From Dechloromonas hortensis (GTDB lineage: Bacteria > Pseudomonadota > Gammaproteobacteria > Burkholderiales > Rhodocyclaceae): DNA of 64,000 nucleotides. Shown piece by piece: positions 39,397 to 49,936 of this stretch. Under the pieces are notes generated by a model. It searched no databases and was not told the DNA's origin. It saw nothing but the letters and a program-made list of their open reading frames with translations. Positions within the stretch are counted from its first letter, which is position 1. Each line of letters begins with the position of its first letter. The translations under genes and the position numbers were made by a program. Location of the stretch: NCBI RefSeq assembly GCF_009469765.1, contig NZ_SSSQ01000003.1, positions 309,168 through 373,167 on the forward strand. Direction: 5' to 3'.

Positions 39397-40398
39397 ATGG
39401 ATAACCTGGATACGCAGGTTCTGGCCGCGGCCCAACGCTGGGCGGCGGCCGGCCATCGCTTCGCGCTGGTTACCGTGGCCCGCACCTGGGGCTCGGCACC
39501 GCGCCCGCCGGGTGCCTGGATGGCGCTGCGCGACGACGGGCTGGTGCAGGGCTCGGTCTCCGGCGGTTGCATCGAGGATGACCTGATCTACCGCATGCGG
39601 GCCGGCGAGTTCAGCGGCAGCGGCATGCAACTGGTCCGCTACGGGGTAACGCAGGACGAGGCGCACCGCTTCGGGCTGCCCTGCGGCGGCACGCTGGAAC
39701 TGGTCATCGAAGAGGCGCCCGATCTCGGCGCGCTGGCCCATATGGCCGAACGCATCGCGGCCGGGCAACTGGTCCAGCGCCGCCTAGTGCTCTCTCTAGG
39801 CCGTGTCGAGATCGATGGCGGGCGGGCCGGCAATGCGCTGGTGTGGGACGGTGAAACATTGCTCACCCAGCACGGCCCGGCCTGGCGCCTGCTGCTGGTC
39901 GGGGCCGGGCAGATTTCCCGCTTTCTGGCGCCGATGGCGCAGGCCCTCGGCTACCAGGTCTTCATCTGCGATCCGCGCGAGGAATACGCCCGAGAGTGGG
40001 ATGTGCCGGGGACGACGCTGCTGGCCGGCATGCCGGACGACGTGGTGCTCGAACTGCGGCTCGACCCGCACAGCGCCGTGGTGGCGCTGACGCACGACCC
40101 CAAGCTGGACGACATGATGCTGCTCGAAGCCCTGAAGTCGCCGGCCTTTTACGTCGGGGCGCTGGGTTCGGCGGTGAACAATGGAAAACGGCGGGAGCGG
40201 CTACGCGAGTATTTCGACCTCTCGCAAGCCGAGCTGGAGCGTCTGCACGGCCCGGTCGGCCTGCCGATCGGCAGCCGGACGCCGCCCGAAATCGCCGTGT
40301 CGATCCTGGCCGAGATGACGGCGGTGAAGAATGCCGTCAATCCGCGGACCGTGGGCATGGCGATGGAAGCCGATCCCTACGCCTGCCGGGTCGGCTGA
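39397..40398 (+). CDS. XdhC/CoxI-type molybdenum cofactor insertion protein
   Basis: This 333-aa protein has the XdhC_CoxI N-terminal domain ([35 protein letters not shown]) and a Rossmann-like C-terminal domain ([51 protein letters not shown]). XdhC proteins bind Moco and hand a sulfurated form to xanthine dehydrogenase-type enzymes. It follows iorB by 10 bp. Confidence 0.92.
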   Translation: MDNLDTQVLAAAQRWAAAGHRFALVTVARTWGSAPRPPGAWMALRDDGLVQGSVSGGCIEDDLIYRMRAGEFSGSGMQLVRYGVTQDEAHRFGLPCGGTLELVIEEAPDLGALAHMAERIAAGQLVQRRLVLSLGRVEIDGGRAGNALVWDGETLLTQHGPAWRLLLVGAGQISRFLAPMAQALGYQVFICDPREEYAREWDVPGTTLLAGMPDDVVLELRLDPHSAVVALTHDPKLDDMMLLEALKSPAFYVGALGSAVNNGKRRERLREYFDLSQAELERLHGPVGLPIGSRTPPEIAVSILAEMTAVKNAVNPRTVGMAMEADPYACRVG

Positions 40399-40401
40399 GC
40401 G

Positions 40402-41031
40402 ATGACGAGCACCGGCAAGATCGTCGGTGTGCTGCTCGCCGCCGGCCAGGGCCGACGCTTCGGGAGCGACAAGCGCCTGCAGCCGCTGGCTGACGGCACG
40501 CCGCTGGCGCTGGCGGCGGCGCGCAGCTTGCGGGCCGGCTGCGACGAAGTGCTGGCCGTGTTGCGGCCGGGCGATGCGGCGCTGGCCGCCTTGCTGATAG
40601 CCGCCGATTGCCGGGTGATTTATTGCGCCGAGGCCGAGCTGGGCATGGGTCATAGCCTGGCGGCCGGAGTGCGGGCCAGCCCGCAAGCCGCCGGCTGGCT
40701 GATTGCGCTGGCCGATATGCCGGCCATCGCGCCGGCCAGCCATGCCGCGGTTGCCGAGGCCTTGCGCCGTGGGGCGAGCATCGCCGTGCCGACTTTTACC
40801 GGCCGGCGCGGCCATCCGGTTGGTTTTTCGGAACGCTGGCGGGACGAACTGGAGGCCTTGCAGGGTGACCAGGGGGCGCGCCGCTTGTTGCAGGGGGCGC
40901 CCTCCGAAATCGAGTTGGTCACCCTCGATGACCCGGGCATCCTGGCCGATATCGACACGCCGGCCGATCTGGCCGGCATGCCGGCGGTCGACCGGGAAAA
41001 AATGGCAAAAATCAGCCCCCGTCCGGCCTGA
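40402..41031 (+). CDS. MobA-like nucleotidyltransferase
   Basis: The 209-aa protein has the NTP-transferase start [22 protein letters not shown] and the metal-binding LADMPAI, in the MocA/MobA-like style. It is expected to add CMP to the pterin cofactor as MocA does for xanthine oxidase family enzymes. It starts 3 nt after the XdhC stop, completing a maturation pair for the upstream enzyme. Confidence 0.85.
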   Translation: MTSTGKIVGVLLAAGQGRRFGSDKRLQPLADGTPLALAAARSLRAGCDEVLAVLRPGDAALAALLIAADCRVIYCAEAELGMGHSLAAGVRASPQAAGWLIALADMPAIAPASHAAVAEALRRGASIAVPTFTGRRGHPVGFSERWRDELEALQGDQGARRLLQGAPSEIELVTLDDPGILADIDTPADLAGMPAVDREKMAKISPRPA

Positions 41032-41083
41032 CGTCGGGCCTGGCCTCGGCTATGATTCGGGAATTGCAACAGGAACACGAATC

Positions 41084-41779
41084 ATGAATCCGAACCCGCT
41101 GACCGACGCCGATCTCGACCGCCTCGAACAATTGCTCGAAGACGATGTTTTCCAGGAAGACTCGATGCGCCTGGATGAAATCCAGGCCATCCTCTGTGCC
41201 ATCGTCAGCGGCCCGGAGCCGGTCCTGCCGTCGGTCTGGCTGCCGGATGTGTTGGGCAAGGGCATGGAGAACGCCAGCCATCCGGTCGTTGCCGAGTGCA
41301 TGGAACTGCTGATGCGCCTCAACAACGATATCGCTGCCGCACTGCTGGCCGATGAAACGGTGGCCCCGGTGCTCTATCCGCTCGATGAAAGCGGCGAGGA
41401 ATACGATTACGCGGCCTGGGCCGACTCCTATGTCTATGGCGCCGGTCTGGCCGGCGACTGGTTCGAACTGGCCGGCAAGCACGCCGAGGATCTGTCCGAG
41501 CTGCTCGAACCGATGTTCATGCTCAACGGCATGCTCAAGGAAGACGTCGAAAAGAGCGGCGAGCGCTGGTTCGCACCGGCCGAGGAAGCCCGCCTGGTCG
41601 CCGATATTCAGGAAAACCTGCCGGTCATCATCCAGACCCTGTACAACTTCTGGCGCAACAAGCGCAGTGGCGGCACGGTTCGCCACGAAGAACCGAAGTC
41701 AGGCCGCAACGACCCGTGCCCCTGCGGCAGCGGTCGCAAGTTCAAGCAGTGCTGCGGCTCGCCCGAAAAGCTGAACTGA
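41084..41779 (+). CDS. UPF0149/YecA-type protein with SEC-C zinc motif
   Basis: The 231-aa acidic helical protein starts [22 protein letters not shown], matches the YecA/YgfB (UPF0149) type, and ends in a SEC-C zinc motif ([18 protein letters not shown]). That motif occurs at the end of SecA and related ribosome- or Sec-linked proteins. Its function here is unknown. Confidence 0.9.
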   Translation: MNPNPLTDADLDRLEQLLEDDVFQEDSMRLDEIQAILCAIVSGPEPVLPSVWLPDVLGKGMENASHPVVAECMELLMRLNNDIAAALLADETVAPVLYPLDESGEEYDYAAWADSYVYGAGLAGDWFELAGKHAEDLSELLEPMFMLNGMLKEDVEKSGERWFAPAEEARLVADIQENLPVIIQTLYNFWRNKRSGGTVRHEEPKSGRNDPCPCGSGRKFKQCCGSPEKLN

Positions 41780-41785
41780 TTTTTA

Positions 41786-41805
41786 CCGGGGCCGGACCGG
41801 CCCCG
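41786..41805. other. GC-rich hairpin between genes
   Basis: CCGGGGCC/GGCCCCGG with a 5-base loop, no T-tract, between the SEC-C gene and the deoxyribosyltransferase gene. It may be an attenuator or a terminator-like stem of low strength. Confidence 0.35.
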
Positions 41806-41822
41806 GCGTTACGAGCCTTCCC

Positions 41823-42314
41823 ATGAAACTCTACCTGGCCGGACCCGACGTCTTTCGCCCGGATGCCATGGCCTGGGCCGACGCGGCCCGCCAGTTGTGC
41901 GCGCAGTTTGGCCATACGGCGCTGATTCCGCTCGATGGCGTCGAAACGACGGCGCCGGGCATCTACCACGCCAATATCGAGCTGATCCGCAATGCTGACG
42001 CGGTGCTCGCCAATCTCAACCCGTTTCGTGGCTGCGAGCCGGATTCCGGCACCTGCGTCGAGGTCGGCTTCGCGCTGGCCCTCGACAAGCCGGTGATCGG
42101 CTATCTCGCCGAGCATGAGAACACGGTCGAGCGCGTTGCCCGTATCCAGGGCGGGCCGCTTGAAAATCGGGCTGGGCGACCGGTCGACCGCCAGGGTCTG
42201 CATGTCGAGGACTTCGGCCTGCCGCTCAACCTGATGCTGGCGGTGCCGGCGCAGATTGTCGTCGGCGGCCTGGCCGAGGCGCTGGCGCATTTGCCGGAAG
42301 GGCTGCGCGGCTAA
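41823..42314 (+). CDS. Nucleoside 2-deoxyribosyltransferase
   Basis: This 163-aa protein exchanges bases on deoxyribonucleosides or hydrolyses them for salvage. The start MKLYLAGPDVFRPDA and the conserved catalytic region NLNPFRGCEPDSGTCVEVGFALALDKPVIGY match the family. Residues 114-122 (NRAGRPVDRQG) are encoded over a copy of the dispersed motif. It is downstream of the GC-rich hairpin. Confidence 0.88.
   Translation: MKLYLAGPDVFRPDAMAWADAARQLCAQFGHTALIPLDGVETTAPGIYHANIELIRNADAVLANLNPFRGCEPDSGTCVEVGFALALDKPVIGYLAEHENTVERVARIQGGPLENRAGRPVDRQGLHVEDFGLPLNLMLAVPAQIVVGGLAEALAHLPEGLRG
42161..42195 (+). repeat. Uptake-signal-like motif, site 12
   Basis: TGAAAAT, 15 bases, then GTCGACCGCCAGG (one extra C in the core), within the deoxyribosyltransferase gene. 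Confidence 0.5.
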
Positions 42315-42396
42315 AGGAGGCCGGCCAGCTACTAGCCGCGGCCTGGGCAGTTAGTGTAGTGCTTCCGAATTTCTGAAACCTTCGAAGAACTACCCG

Positions 42397-42457
42397 GTCA
42401 TTCCCGCGCAGGCGGGAATCCAGGCGATCTATGGATCCCCGCCTACGCGGGGATGAC
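42397..42457. repeat. REP-like palindromic element, copy 2
   Basis: Opposed units GTCATTCCCGCGCAGGCGGG-type and GGATCCCCGCCTACGCGGGG-type, ending GATGAC, lie in the 184-bp gap before the cupin gene. Same layout as copy 1. Confidence 0.8.
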
Positions 42458-42498
42458 GGCAGCCGCTCAGGCAGCACCGAGATTTTCGAAGCAGGCCG

Positions 42499-42858
42499 CT
42501 AAAGCAGTTCGGTATCCTCATGAGCGTAGGCCGGCGCGCAGCAGCACAGGATGTGCAGTGCTTCGGCGCCGGTGTTCTCGAGGCAGTGCGGCGTGCCCGG
42601 CGCAATCGCGATGCTGTCGCCGGCGGCGATGGCAAAGCGTTGCCCGCCGAGCGTCATCAGCCCCTGGCCGCGCGTCACGTGGTAAATCTCTTCGGTCACA
42701 TGATGCCGATGCAGTTCGGTGCGGGCGCCGATGGCGACGACAGCTTCGGCCAGGCTCTGCTGGCGAACCGCGTGCTGGCCCGGGTGCAGCAGTTCGCGGA
42801 TTTCCGAGCCATCCTTGGTGATGTAGGGGGCGATTTCCGCCAGCGTCGTCTTCTGCAT
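42499..42858 (-). CDS. Cupin-domain protein
   Basis: The 119-aa single-domain cupin has motif 1 (ELHRHHVTEEIYHVTRGQG) with His-His-Glu and motif 2 (GDSIAIAPGTPHCLEN) with the fourth ligand His. It is a metal-binding small beta-barrel whose substrate is unknown. The ATG at 42858 is 2 nt after the creA stop; a GTG at 42873 would overlap it. Confidence 0.85.
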   Translation of the reverse strand: MQKTTLAEIAPYITKDGSEIRELLHPGQHAVRQQSLAEAVVAIGARTELHRHHVTEEIYHVTRGQGLMTLGGQRFAIAAGDSIAIAPGTPHCLENTGAEALHILCCCAPAYAHEDTELL

Positions 42859-42860
42859 TG

Positions 42861-43313
42861 CTACTTGTTCCACGGCTGGATCGGCACCGTCGAGATCGAG
42901 TTGGCCGGGGCGCCTTCGATGACCTTGCGGCTGATCGCCAGATAGATCAGTACCTTGCGCTTTTCGTCGTAGGAGCGGTGGATCGAGGTTTCCTTGAACA
43001 TCAGCGAGGTGTCTTCGCTGAATACGATCTCGTCCTTGCGCAGCTTTTCCGGCAGCGTGATCGGGCCGGTCTGCCGGCAGGCCAGCGAGAATTGCGATGG
43101 GTCTTCGGCCAGCCCGAAGCTGCCCTTGACGCCGCCGGTCTTGGCCTGGCTGACGTGGCAGGTAACGCCGGGGATTTTCGGGTCGTCGAAGGCATAGACG
43201 CAGACGCGGTGGTTGGCACCAACCAACTTCCAGGCGGTCGTCACGCAGCTGATTTCCTCGGCCATGACGGGCAGGGCGAGGCCGGCGAGGAGCAGGGGGA
43301 GAAGGCGTTTCAT
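42861..43313 (-). CDS. creA: CreA family periplasmic protein
   Basis: This 150-aa protein starts with a signal peptide (MKRLLPLLLAGLALPVMAEE) and matches CreA over the rest: AWKLVGANHRVCVYAFDDPKIPGVTCHVSQAKTGGVKG and SLMFKETSIHRSYDEKRKVLIYLAIS. Its biochemical role is unknown. It sits 4 nt after the exonuclease gene stop, in a co-directional cluster. Confidence 0.92.
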   Translation of the reverse strand: MKRLLPLLLAGLALPVMAEEISCVTTAWKLVGANHRVCVYAFDDPKIPGVTCHVSQAKTGGVKGSFGLAEDPSQFSLACRQTGPITLPEKLRKDEIVFSEDTSLMFKETSIHRSYDEKRKVLIYLAISRKVIEGAPANSISTVPIQPWNK

Positions 43314-43317
43314 CGGT

Positions 43318-44703
43318 TTACTCCGGTGAGGCGGTGCGTTGGACAGCGAGCGGCGTCATCTTGCCGACGTATTTGGCCAGGATCTTGTAGGTGTCGCGGT
43401 CGAAGGGCGGGCGGCCGGCCGCGAGCAGGGCGTCGATTTCCTCGTCGCGGCGCACCGTGCCGAGGTAACGCCAGCCGTCGAGCAGATGCGCTGCGTCGCC
43501 TTCGCGAATCAGCGCCGGGCCGGGGAAAGGCCAGGAAACCAGCTTCTGTTGGGTCAGCGCCGATAGCAGGCGGACCGTGTGCCGGGCCAGGTTTTCCTTG
43601 CCGCAACAGGCGCCTTTGCAGGATTTGCTCGCATAGCCGGCGCAGGGGCGGCCGGGGGCATGCTTTTCCAGCCCGAGCAGGCTGCGGCACAGCTTTTCGC
43701 TGTCGGCCAGCGCCCGCAGTCGGGAATGGGCTTCCTTGGCATTGCGGAACAGGCCGTAGCAGGCAGTACGCAGGTTGAAATCGAGGTCGCACGCCGGCAG
43801 CAGTTGCGGCCGCAGCCAACCGTCACCTTCGTCGATCAGCATCCAGGTGCAGGTTTCGTCGGGCTGCTCCGGCCGCTGCTGGTGGCCGGGCCGCAGTTGC
43901 CGGACCAGGCGCGCTTCGGTGAGCAGGGCGCCGATCTCGCCGCTCGTCTCGACCCAGTCGATGCGACTGACCTGTTGCGCCAGCCGGGCCTCCTTGGCCG
44001 ACGGACGCTTGTGCTTGAAGTGGGCGAGGACGCCCTTGCGCAGGTCGGTGGCCGGACCGATATGCAGCGGCAGGCCGTCGGTATCGTAAAACAGGTAGAC
44101 GCCCGCCGTTTCCGGCAGTTCGTCGATCAGGCGGGCATCGAGCTGGGGCGGCAGGCTGAGCTTGCCGTTCTGTGCCTGGATGGCGGTATCGATCGCCTCC
44201 GGGCTGCGGTCGACGTGGATTTTTTGCCAGAATTGGTGGATCAGCTGGGCATCGGCCAGCGCCCGGTGACGGGCTGCAGCCTGCAGGCCGTGCCGTTCAA
44301 TCAGCGAGTCGAGGTTGTGCCGGTGATGCTCAGGGAAGAGGGCGCGCGACAACTTGACGGTGCACAGCACCGGTGCCCGGAAAGTGATGCCGAGCCGCCC
44401 GAACTCGGCTTTCAGGAAACCGTAGTCGAAGCGCGCATTGTGGGCGATGAACAGCCGCCCTTCGAGCCGGCGCAAAGCTTCGCCGGCGACATCCGCGAAG
44501 GTTGGCGCCTCGGCCACCATGGCATCGCTGATGCCGGTCAGCTGTTCGATGAAGGGCGAGATGGACATCCCTGGATTGACCAGTTGCTGCCATTCGCGCA
44601 CCACACCGTCGGCATCGACTTCGATAATGCCGATTTCGGTAATGCGGTCGTGGGTGGCAGTGGCGCCGGTGGTTTCCAGGTCAACAAAGGCTAAAGGTTG
44701 CAT
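43318..44703 (-). CDS. DEDDh exonuclease fused to a degenerate GIY-YIG domain
   Basis: The 461-aa protein combines an N-terminal DnaQ-like 3'-5' exonuclease (residues 1-175) with FVDLETTGA, HNARFDYGFL and the HRALADAQLI histidine. The C-terminal half is a UvrC/Cho-type GIY-YIG domain (LPETAGVYLFYDTDGLPLHIGPATDLRKGVLAHF). The usual IGKS segment is changed to IGPA, so endonuclease activity is doubtful. The arrangement matches known exonuclease/Cho fusion proteins, and a role in DNA repair is likely. A tail of about 150 residues with several cysteines (CAGYASKSCKGACCG) follows. Confidence 0.87.
   Translation of the reverse strand: MQPLAFVDLETTGATATHDRITEIGIIEVDADGVVREWQQLVNPGMSISPFIEQLTGISDAMVAEAPTFADVAGEALRRLEGRLFIAHNARFDYGFLKAEFGRLGITFRAPVLCTVKLSRALFPEHHRHNLDSLIERHGLQAAARHRALADAQLIHQFWQKIHVDRSPEAIDTAIQAQNGKLSLPPQLDARLIDELPETAGVYLFYDTDGLPLHIGPATDLRKGVLAHFKHKRPSAKEARLAQQVSRIDWVETSGEIGALLTEARLVRQLRPGHQQRPEQPDETCTWMLIDEGDGWLRPQLLPACDLDFNLRTACYGLFRNAKEAHSRLRALADSEKLCRSLLGLEKHAPGRPCAGYASKSCKGACCGKENLARHTVRLLSALTQQKLVSWPFPGPALIREGDAAHLLDGWRYLGTVRRDEEIDALLAAGRPPFDRDTYKILAKYVGKMTPLAVQRTASPE
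44204..44236 (-). repeat. Uptake-signal-like motif, site 13
   Basis: On the minus strand the core GTCGACCGCAG is exact, with a central AAAAAA patch in the 15-base spacer, but the outer tract is CCAATTC. Inside the exonuclease gene. Confidence 0.4.
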
Positions 44704-44732
44704 GCCGCCATTTTCTCACGCTGCCGGCGCAA

Positions 44733-47700
44733 TCAGACGCTCAACCGCGAATAGCCAACCCCGCCGCCCTTTTCAACGCGAATCTGCGCCGGAATCCGTT
44801 CCTTCAAGCCTTCGACATGGCTGATGATGCCGATCATCTTGCCGCTGGCGTTCAGGCTGTCGAGTGCGTTGAGGGCGATTTCCAGGGTGTCGCCGTCGAG
44901 TGTGCCGAAGCCTTCGTCGAGAAACAGCGAGTCGATCGAGGTCTTGTGGCTGACCAGGTCGGAGAGGGCCAGGGCCAGCGCCAGGCTGACCAGGAAGCTT
45001 TCGCCACCGGACAGCGTGCGCGTATCGCGGGCGACTTCGCCTTGCCAGCTATCGACGATGTCGAGCTCCAGTTCGCCGGTCGATTTGCGGCGCAGCAGGT
45101 AGCGGCCGTGCAGGCGGCCGAGGTGGCGGTTGGCGAGGTGGAGCAGGTGGTCGAGGGTCAGGCCCTGGGCGAACTTGCGGAACTTGTCGCCCTTGGCCGA
45201 GCCGATCAGGCTGTCGAGGCGCTGCCAGATATCGACTTCGGCGGTCTGGGCGGCGATCTGGCCGAACAGCGCCTGCTGGTTCTGGCGGCGCTGCTCGTCA
45301 CTGGCGAGCAGGGCGCGCTGGGCGCCGAGCTGTTCGCTGATGCTGCGGCGGGCGGTGTCGAGCGTATTCAGTCGCTCGTCGAGTTCGGGCAAGCTGGGCA
45401 CGGCGGTCGGCTCTGATTCGTTGCCGTTTGCCGGCGGCGTTGCCTGTAGGTGCTGCAGTTTTTCCGCGGCGGCCTTGAGCAGCGCGGCGGCCTGCTGGGT
45501 CGCCTGCTGCCGTTGTTCCTTCAGTTGCAGCAGACGCTGGCGTTCCTCGGCCGGCAACAGCGCGCCGACAAAGGCGGCGAGATCGGCGAAAGGGCTGGCG
45601 TCGAGCGCCGTCTGCCAGGCGGTCGACACCTCGGCCAGGGCTTTTTTCTGCTGGGCGAGGTTGCTTTCCAGTTGCGTCTGCCGGCCGTGAAGCGCGGCCA
45701 GCGCCTGGCCGAGGCGAGCTACTTCGTCGGCGCAGCGGGCGAGGGCAGCGGCCAAGTCGGCCGGTGGATTTTGCTCTTGGTCAGCGGTCGACCGCAGGAC
45801 TGCCTCGGCAGGCAGCGCCTGCCAGCGTTCTTCCCACAAGGCGGCCTGCGCTTGCGCGGTTTCGCACAGGCCTTGCTGGCGAGTCAGCGCTTCGCCCAGT
45901 TCCTGGCGGCGGCGCTGGGTTTGCTGCCAGTGCTGCCATTCGCCATCGCGTTCCTGTAGCCAGAGTGCGGGTTCGGCCGGCGGCTCGAAACCGGCAGCGG
46001 CCAGCGTGCTGGCGAGGCGGTTGTCGAGGTCGGCCAGTTCCAGGCGGCGGGTCTGTTCGGCTTGTTTCAGTTCGGCCTGCCGGGCTTGCCCGCTGAGCAC
46101 GGCCTGTTGTAGCTGGGTCAGTTGGTTGCGGGCGGCTTGCAGTGCCAAAGCGCTGTCGTTGGCGGTTTTGCGGGCCTGGGTCAGGGCCTGTTCGCCCCGG
46201 TCGGCTGCCTGCAGGCGCTCGGCCAAGCGGGCGATGGCCTGTTCGGCGGCACGCTGGCCGGCCTGTAGAGTATCGGGGTTCTGCCAGTCGCTGGCGCCGA
46301 GCGCAGGCGCGGTGCTCAGTGCCGTGCTGCGCTCTTGCCATTCGGCCTGGCCGCGCTCGATTTCCTTCTGGTTCTTGTCGAACTGGCTCTGTCGTTCCTG
46401 TTGCGTGGCCTGGCTGGCGGCCTGCTCGGCCTTGGCTTGCAGGCCTTTCTGGGTAAGTGCGTCGAGCGCCGCCTGCTTTTCCCGGAGGGCGGCTTCGGTG
46501 GCCGAGACATCGAGTGCCTGATAGGCGCCGATCGCCGGGTGATCGGCCGAGCCGCACAGCGGGCAGGCCTCGCCCGGCTGCAATTTCTGGCGATGCGCTT
46601 CCAGGCTCTGGATGCGGCGTTCCTGCTCAAGCAGCTTCTGCTTGTCGGCGACCTGGGCGTTCAGTTCCTTGTGCTGCTCGCGCAGCGCGACCAGGGCTTT
46701 TTCCTGGGCTTCGATCTTGAGCCGGCCCTGCTGCAACAGGGTGGCCTGTGTCGTCTGCTGGGCGGCCAGTTCGCGCTGGCGGCGGGCGAGGTTGTCCAGT
46801 TGCTGCCAGCGGGCAAGGGCGGTTTGTTCGGTTTGCCAGTGCTGGCGCAGTTCGGCCAGCGTCTGGCCGGCCAGGCGCTGGTTCTGCTCGGTCTGCGCCG
46901 TTTGCAGCGCGCTCTCGGCGGCGGTTTTTGCCTTTTCGGCGGCGTCGACCGCAGCACTCTGCGCGCCGAGCCGACGGCTCTGTTCCGCCTGTTCCTGTTC
47001 GAGTTTTTGCAGTGCCTGCTGCTGCACCGCGATCTCCTGCTGCAGCTTGGAACGCTGTTCGAACTGCTGGCGCCAGACGCCGAGGCGTTCGCCGAGTTGG
47101 GCCCGCTGCGGGTGGGCGGCGCAGAAATCGTCGATCTGCTTGCCTTCGCGCTGGAGTTGCTGCCAGCGGCTTTGTGCCTGTTCGGCCTGGCTGGCGGCGA
47201 GGTAGCGGGCCTGATTGTGTTGCTGGTGCTGTTCGCCCTGCAGCGTGGCGCGTTGGGCGTGCAGGGTCTGCAGTTCGCCTTCGCTTTGCCGGCAGGCGGC
47301 GGCCGCCTGTTGCCAGTTCTGGTGCAATGGCTTCAGGGCTTCGGCCGGTTCGCTGTCGGCCAGCCGGCGCAGTTCGGGCGCGGCGGCGGCGAGTGCGCCG
47401 TTGGCTGCGTCCTGTCTGGCGGCCGCGACTTTGTGTTCCTGCTCGCTCTGGGCGAGGTCGAGCCGCCACTGGCGTTGCGCTTGGGCATGCTGGTGCTGAC
47501 GCTGGATGTCGCTCAACTGGCTGTCGAGGCGGCCGACTTTCTCTTGCATCGCATCGCGCTGTTCGCCGGTGAGCAGTTCCATGCCCTCGGCACGGGCTTT
47601 GAGTTTGTCGAGCTGGCCCTTGGCGTCGCGGGCCTGTTCGAACACCTTGCGCGAAATGTCGCCGTAGATTTCGCTGCCGGTCAGTTCTTCCAGCAGTTCG

Positions 47701-48206
47701 GCCCGCTCGTTGGCGCTGGCGTTGAGGAAGGCGGCGAACCCCCCTTGGGCGAGCAGCATGGACTTGGTGAAACGCGGGAAATCGAGGCCGGTGATTTCGG
47801 CGACGCGCTTCAGCTTGTCGTTGGTCTGTGTGCTGAGAATGGTGCCGTCGCCGGTTGCTAATTCAACTTTGGGCGCCTGCAGCGCGCCATCGACCTTGTC
47901 GCGCGAGCGGCGCTGGCTCCAGAAGGCGCGGTAGACTGCGCCCTTGACCTCGAATTCGACCTCGGCCAGGCAGTCGGCCGTATGCCGGGTCATGATGTCG
48001 TTGTCAGAAGCCGAAATGGTCTTCAGGCGCGGCGTCTGGTGGTAGAGGGCGAGGCAGATGGCGTCGAGGAGCGTCGATTTGCCGGCGCCGGTCGGGCCGG
48101 TGATGGCGAACAGGCAGTTGTCGGTGAAGGGCGGCCGGGTGAAGTCGATGCGCCATTCGCCTTTCAGCGAATTGAGGTTTTTCAGGCGCAGGCTGAGGAT
48201 CTTCAT
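44733..48206 (-). CDS. sbcC: Nuclease SbcCD subunit C
   Basis: This 1157-aa SMC-like ATPase works with SbcD to cut hairpins and protein-blocked DNA ends. The N-terminus has Walker [12 protein letters not shown]; long Gln/Ala/Leu-rich coiled coils follow, with the zinc hook CPLC near residue 550. The C-terminus has [20 protein letters not shown] and Walker [12 protein letters not shown]. The start is ATG 48206, which overlaps the sbcD stop in ATGA. Two copies of the dispersed motif lie in the coiled-coil region. Confidence 0.95.
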   Translation of the reverse strand: MKILSLRLKNLNSLKGEWRIDFTRPPFTDNCLFAITGPTGAGKSTLLDAICLALYHQTPRLKTISASDNDIMTRHTADCLAEVEFEVKGAVYRAFWSQRRSRDKVDGALQAPKVELATGDGTILSTQTNDKLKRVAEITGLDFPRFTKSMLLAQGGFAAFLNASANERAELLEELTGSEIYGDISRKVFEQARDAKGQLDKLKARAEGMELLTGEQRDAMQEKVGRLDSQLSDIQRQHQHAQAQRQWRLDLAQSEQEHKVAAARQDAANGALAAAAPELRRLADSEPAEALKPLHQNWQQAAAACRQSEGELQTLHAQRATLQGEQHQQHNQARYLAASQAEQAQSRWQQLQREGKQIDDFCAAHPQRAQLGERLGVWRQQFEQRSKLQQEIAVQQQALQKLEQEQAEQSRRLGAQSAAVDAAEKAKTAAESALQTAQTEQNQRLAGQTLAELRQHWQTEQTALARWQQLDNLARRQRELAAQQTTQATLLQQGRLKIEAQEKALVALREQHKELNAQVADKQKLLEQERRIQSLEAHRQKLQPGEACPLCGSADHPAIGAYQALDVSATEAALREKQAALDALTQKGLQAKAEQAASQATQQERQSQFDKNQKEIERGQAEWQERSTALSTAPALGASDWQNPDTLQAGQRAAEQAIARLAERLQAADRGEQALTQARKTANDSALALQAARNQLTQLQQAVLSGQARQAELKQAEQTRRLELADLDNRLASTLAAAGFEPPAEPALWLQERDGEWQHWQQTQRRRQELGEALTRQQGLCETAQAQAALWEERWQALPAEAVLRSTADQEQNPPADLAAALARCADEVARLGQALAALHGRQTQLESNLAQQKKALAEVSTAWQTALDASPFADLAAFVGALLPAEERQRLLQLKEQRQQATQQAAALLKAAAEKLQHLQATPPANGNESEPTAVPSLPELDERLNTLDTARRSISEQLGAQRALLASDEQRRQNQQALFGQIAAQTAEVDIWQRLDSLIGSAKGDKFRKFAQGLTLDHLLHLANRHLGRLHGRYLLRRKSTGELELDIVDSWQGEVARDTRTLSGGESFLVSLALALALSDLVSHKTSIDSLFLDEGFGTLDGDTLEIALNALDSLNASGKMIGIISHVEGLKERIPAQIRVEKGGGVGYSRLSV
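45765..45798 (+). repeat. Uptake-signal-like motif, site 14
   Basis: TGGATTT, 15 bases, then GTCGACCGCAGG, inside sbcC (antisense to it). Confidence 0.6.
46922..46954 (+). repeat. Uptake-signal-like motif, site 15
   Basis: CGGTTTT, 15 bases (central TTTTC), then GTCGACCGCAG, inside sbcC. Confidence 0.65.
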
Positions 48207-49444
48207 GCCGCTTCCCCTTCGGTTTCCCCTTGCAGGCTGGCGACGATTGCGCGGTAGCGCTGTTCGAGTGCCTGTTGCAGTTCTTCGCTCAATTCTTCCT
48301 GTTGCAGGCGGCGGGCGAAGACGTCGTGCGGGCTGAGTTCGTCCAGCGTCTCGCTGGCTTCGGCGGCCAGGCGGGCGGCGGCGTTGCCGCGCTGGCGGCG
48401 GATGCGCAGCACCTCGACCGGCCAGCCTTCGGTCAATGCCTCGATGCGGGCCGGCAGGTCGGCCAGGTAGTCGTCTTCGGCCACGGTGATTTCCAACCAG
48501 GCCGGCCGTTCGCGCGTGCCTTCGGCGGCCGCGGCACCAATCGCGCCGCGCAGGGTGTCGAGATTGCCGCTGACCGCGACCAGCCCCTGAAAGCGCGGCA
48601 CCGCCAAGGGCGTCACGGTCGGCGGGCTGCCGGCGGCGAGATCGACGAGCAGCACTTCCTTCTGCTGTTTCGCCTCGTCGAAACTGAGCGGGATAGGTGA
48701 GCCGCAATAGCGGATGTGTTCCAGGCCGCCGACCCGCTGCGGCCGGTGGATGTGGCCGAGCGCGATGTAGTCGGCCGGCGGGAAGGCGCAGGTCGGAAAG
48801 GCCTCCAGCGCGCCGACGTAGATTTCGCGGACCGATTCGCTGCTGCTGGCGCCGACCGTGGTCAGGTGGCCGGTGGCGATCAGTGGCAGCGGGCGGCCGA
48901 GTTCCTGTTCCAGTTCGCGCTGGCGGGCGCTAGCCGCCGCATAAACGGCCTGGTAATGCGCCTGGATGGCCGCTTGCAGCGACAGCAGCTTGTCTTCGGC
49001 GCTTTGCCCGGCCAGGCTTTGCTGCACGTCGCGCGGGCGAATGAAGGGAATGGCGCAGACGATGCAGCCCGCTTCGCCATCGCGCCGAGGCAGGACGACG
49101 ACCTGGGCCGGCGGATGGTCGGCGGCGGCGACCACCGTCGCATCCAGCCGGGCCAGCAGTTCGCGGCTCTCGCCCAGCGTCGCCACCGAATCGTGATTGC
49201 CGCCGAGCAGCAGCAGGGCGACACCGACCGCGTGCAGGCGGACGACCAACTGGCTGTACAGTTCGCGGGCGTAGCTCGGCGGCGTGCCGGTATCGAAAAT
49301 GTCGCCGGCGATCAGCACGGCATCGACGGCCTGCGCCTCGACCTGCGTCAGCAGCCAGTCGATCAGCGCCTGATGCTCGGCCTGCCGGCTCTTGCCCATG
49401 AAATGCTGGCCGAGGTGCCAGTCGGAGGTGTGGAGGATGCGCAT
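48203..49444 (-). CDS. sbcD: Nuclease SbcCD subunit D
   Basis: The 413-aa Mn2+-dependent nuclease has the metallophosphoesterase motifs HTSDWHLGQ (residues 4-12), [11 protein letters not shown] and GGNHDS, with the later ALGHIHRPQ histidine pair. Its stop is shared with the sbcC start. Loss of SbcCD allows long palindromes to persist. Confidence 0.95.
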   Translation of the reverse strand: MRILHTSDWHLGQHFMGKSRQAEHQALIDWLLTQVEAQAVDAVLIAGDIFDTGTPPSYARELYSQLVVRLHAVGVALLLLGGNHDSVATLGESRELLARLDATVVAAADHPPAQVVVLPRRDGEAGCIVCAIPFIRPRDVQQSLAGQSAEDKLLSLQAAIQAHYQAVYAAASARQRELEQELGRPLPLIATGHLTTVGASSSESVREIYVGALEAFPTCAFPPADYIALGHIHRPQRVGGLEHIRYCGSPIPLSFDEAKQQKEVLLVDLAAGSPPTVTPLAVPRFQGLVAVSGNLDTLRGAIGAAAAEGTRERPAWLEITVAEDDYLADLPARIEALTEGWPVEVLRIRRQRGNAAARLAAEASETLDELSPHDVFARRLQQEELSEELQQALEQRYRAIVASLQGETEGEAA

Positions 49445-49457
49445 CGGTTCGAGGGGC

Positions 49458-49491
49458 TGAAAAATGATGAAAACAGGGCGTCGACCGCAGG
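49458..49491 (+). repeat. Uptake-signal-like motif, site 16
   Basis: TGAAAAA, 15 bases (central GAAAAC), then GTCGACCGCAGG, in the gap upstream of sbcD. Confidence 0.7.
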
Positions 49492-49707
49492 CATCGACTA
49501 TTTGTTGGCCGCTGTCGAGCGCGCACTATACCCATTCGGCCGGCTGGCCGCGAACCATAGCCCCGGCGCCGGGTCCTAGTCACTGAGCGAATAGCTCATG
49601 TATCAGTAGTCCGGCCAAGTTGTATCTGTGTTGAGTGCAGTTCATCGACTCCCCTTGGAGAACTCTCGGTAAGTGAGCGTTCCGCTGGCATCGTTGAGGA
49701 GAATCAG

Positions 49708-49923
49708 ATGAAATCGAATATGTGCAACATGGATCGCATCGCTCGTGCGGTGGTGGGTGTGGCTTTGATCGTGGCGACCCTAACCGGCGTCATCGGCATG
49801 TGGGGTTGGCTCGGCGTCGTCCTGCTGGCGACGGCGGTATTCAGTTTCTGCCCGGCTTACGCGGTGTTTGGCTTCAATTCCAATTCCTGCAAGGCCTGTT
49901 CCGGCGGCAAGCCGACGGCATAG
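49708..49923 (+). CDS. DUF2892 (YgaP-type) inner-membrane protein
   Basis: This 71-aa protein has two membrane helices (about residues 14-30 and 33-53) and the DUF2892 start NMCNMDRIARAVVGVALI, with a FNSNSCKACSGGKP tail. Some relatives are fused to rhodanese domains. GAGGAG lies upstream of the ATG. The role is unknown. Confidence 0.82.
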   Translation: MKSNMCNMDRIARAVVGVALIVATLTGVIGMWGWLGVVLLATAVFSFCPAYAVFGFNSNSCKACSGGKPTA

Positions 49924-49936
49924 TCGGTTTGTCCTG

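Noticed and set aside
46335..47861. 508-codon Leu/Gln-rich open frame antisense to sbcC
   Set aside because: Mirror image of the SbcC coiled-coil; no start signal and no domain.
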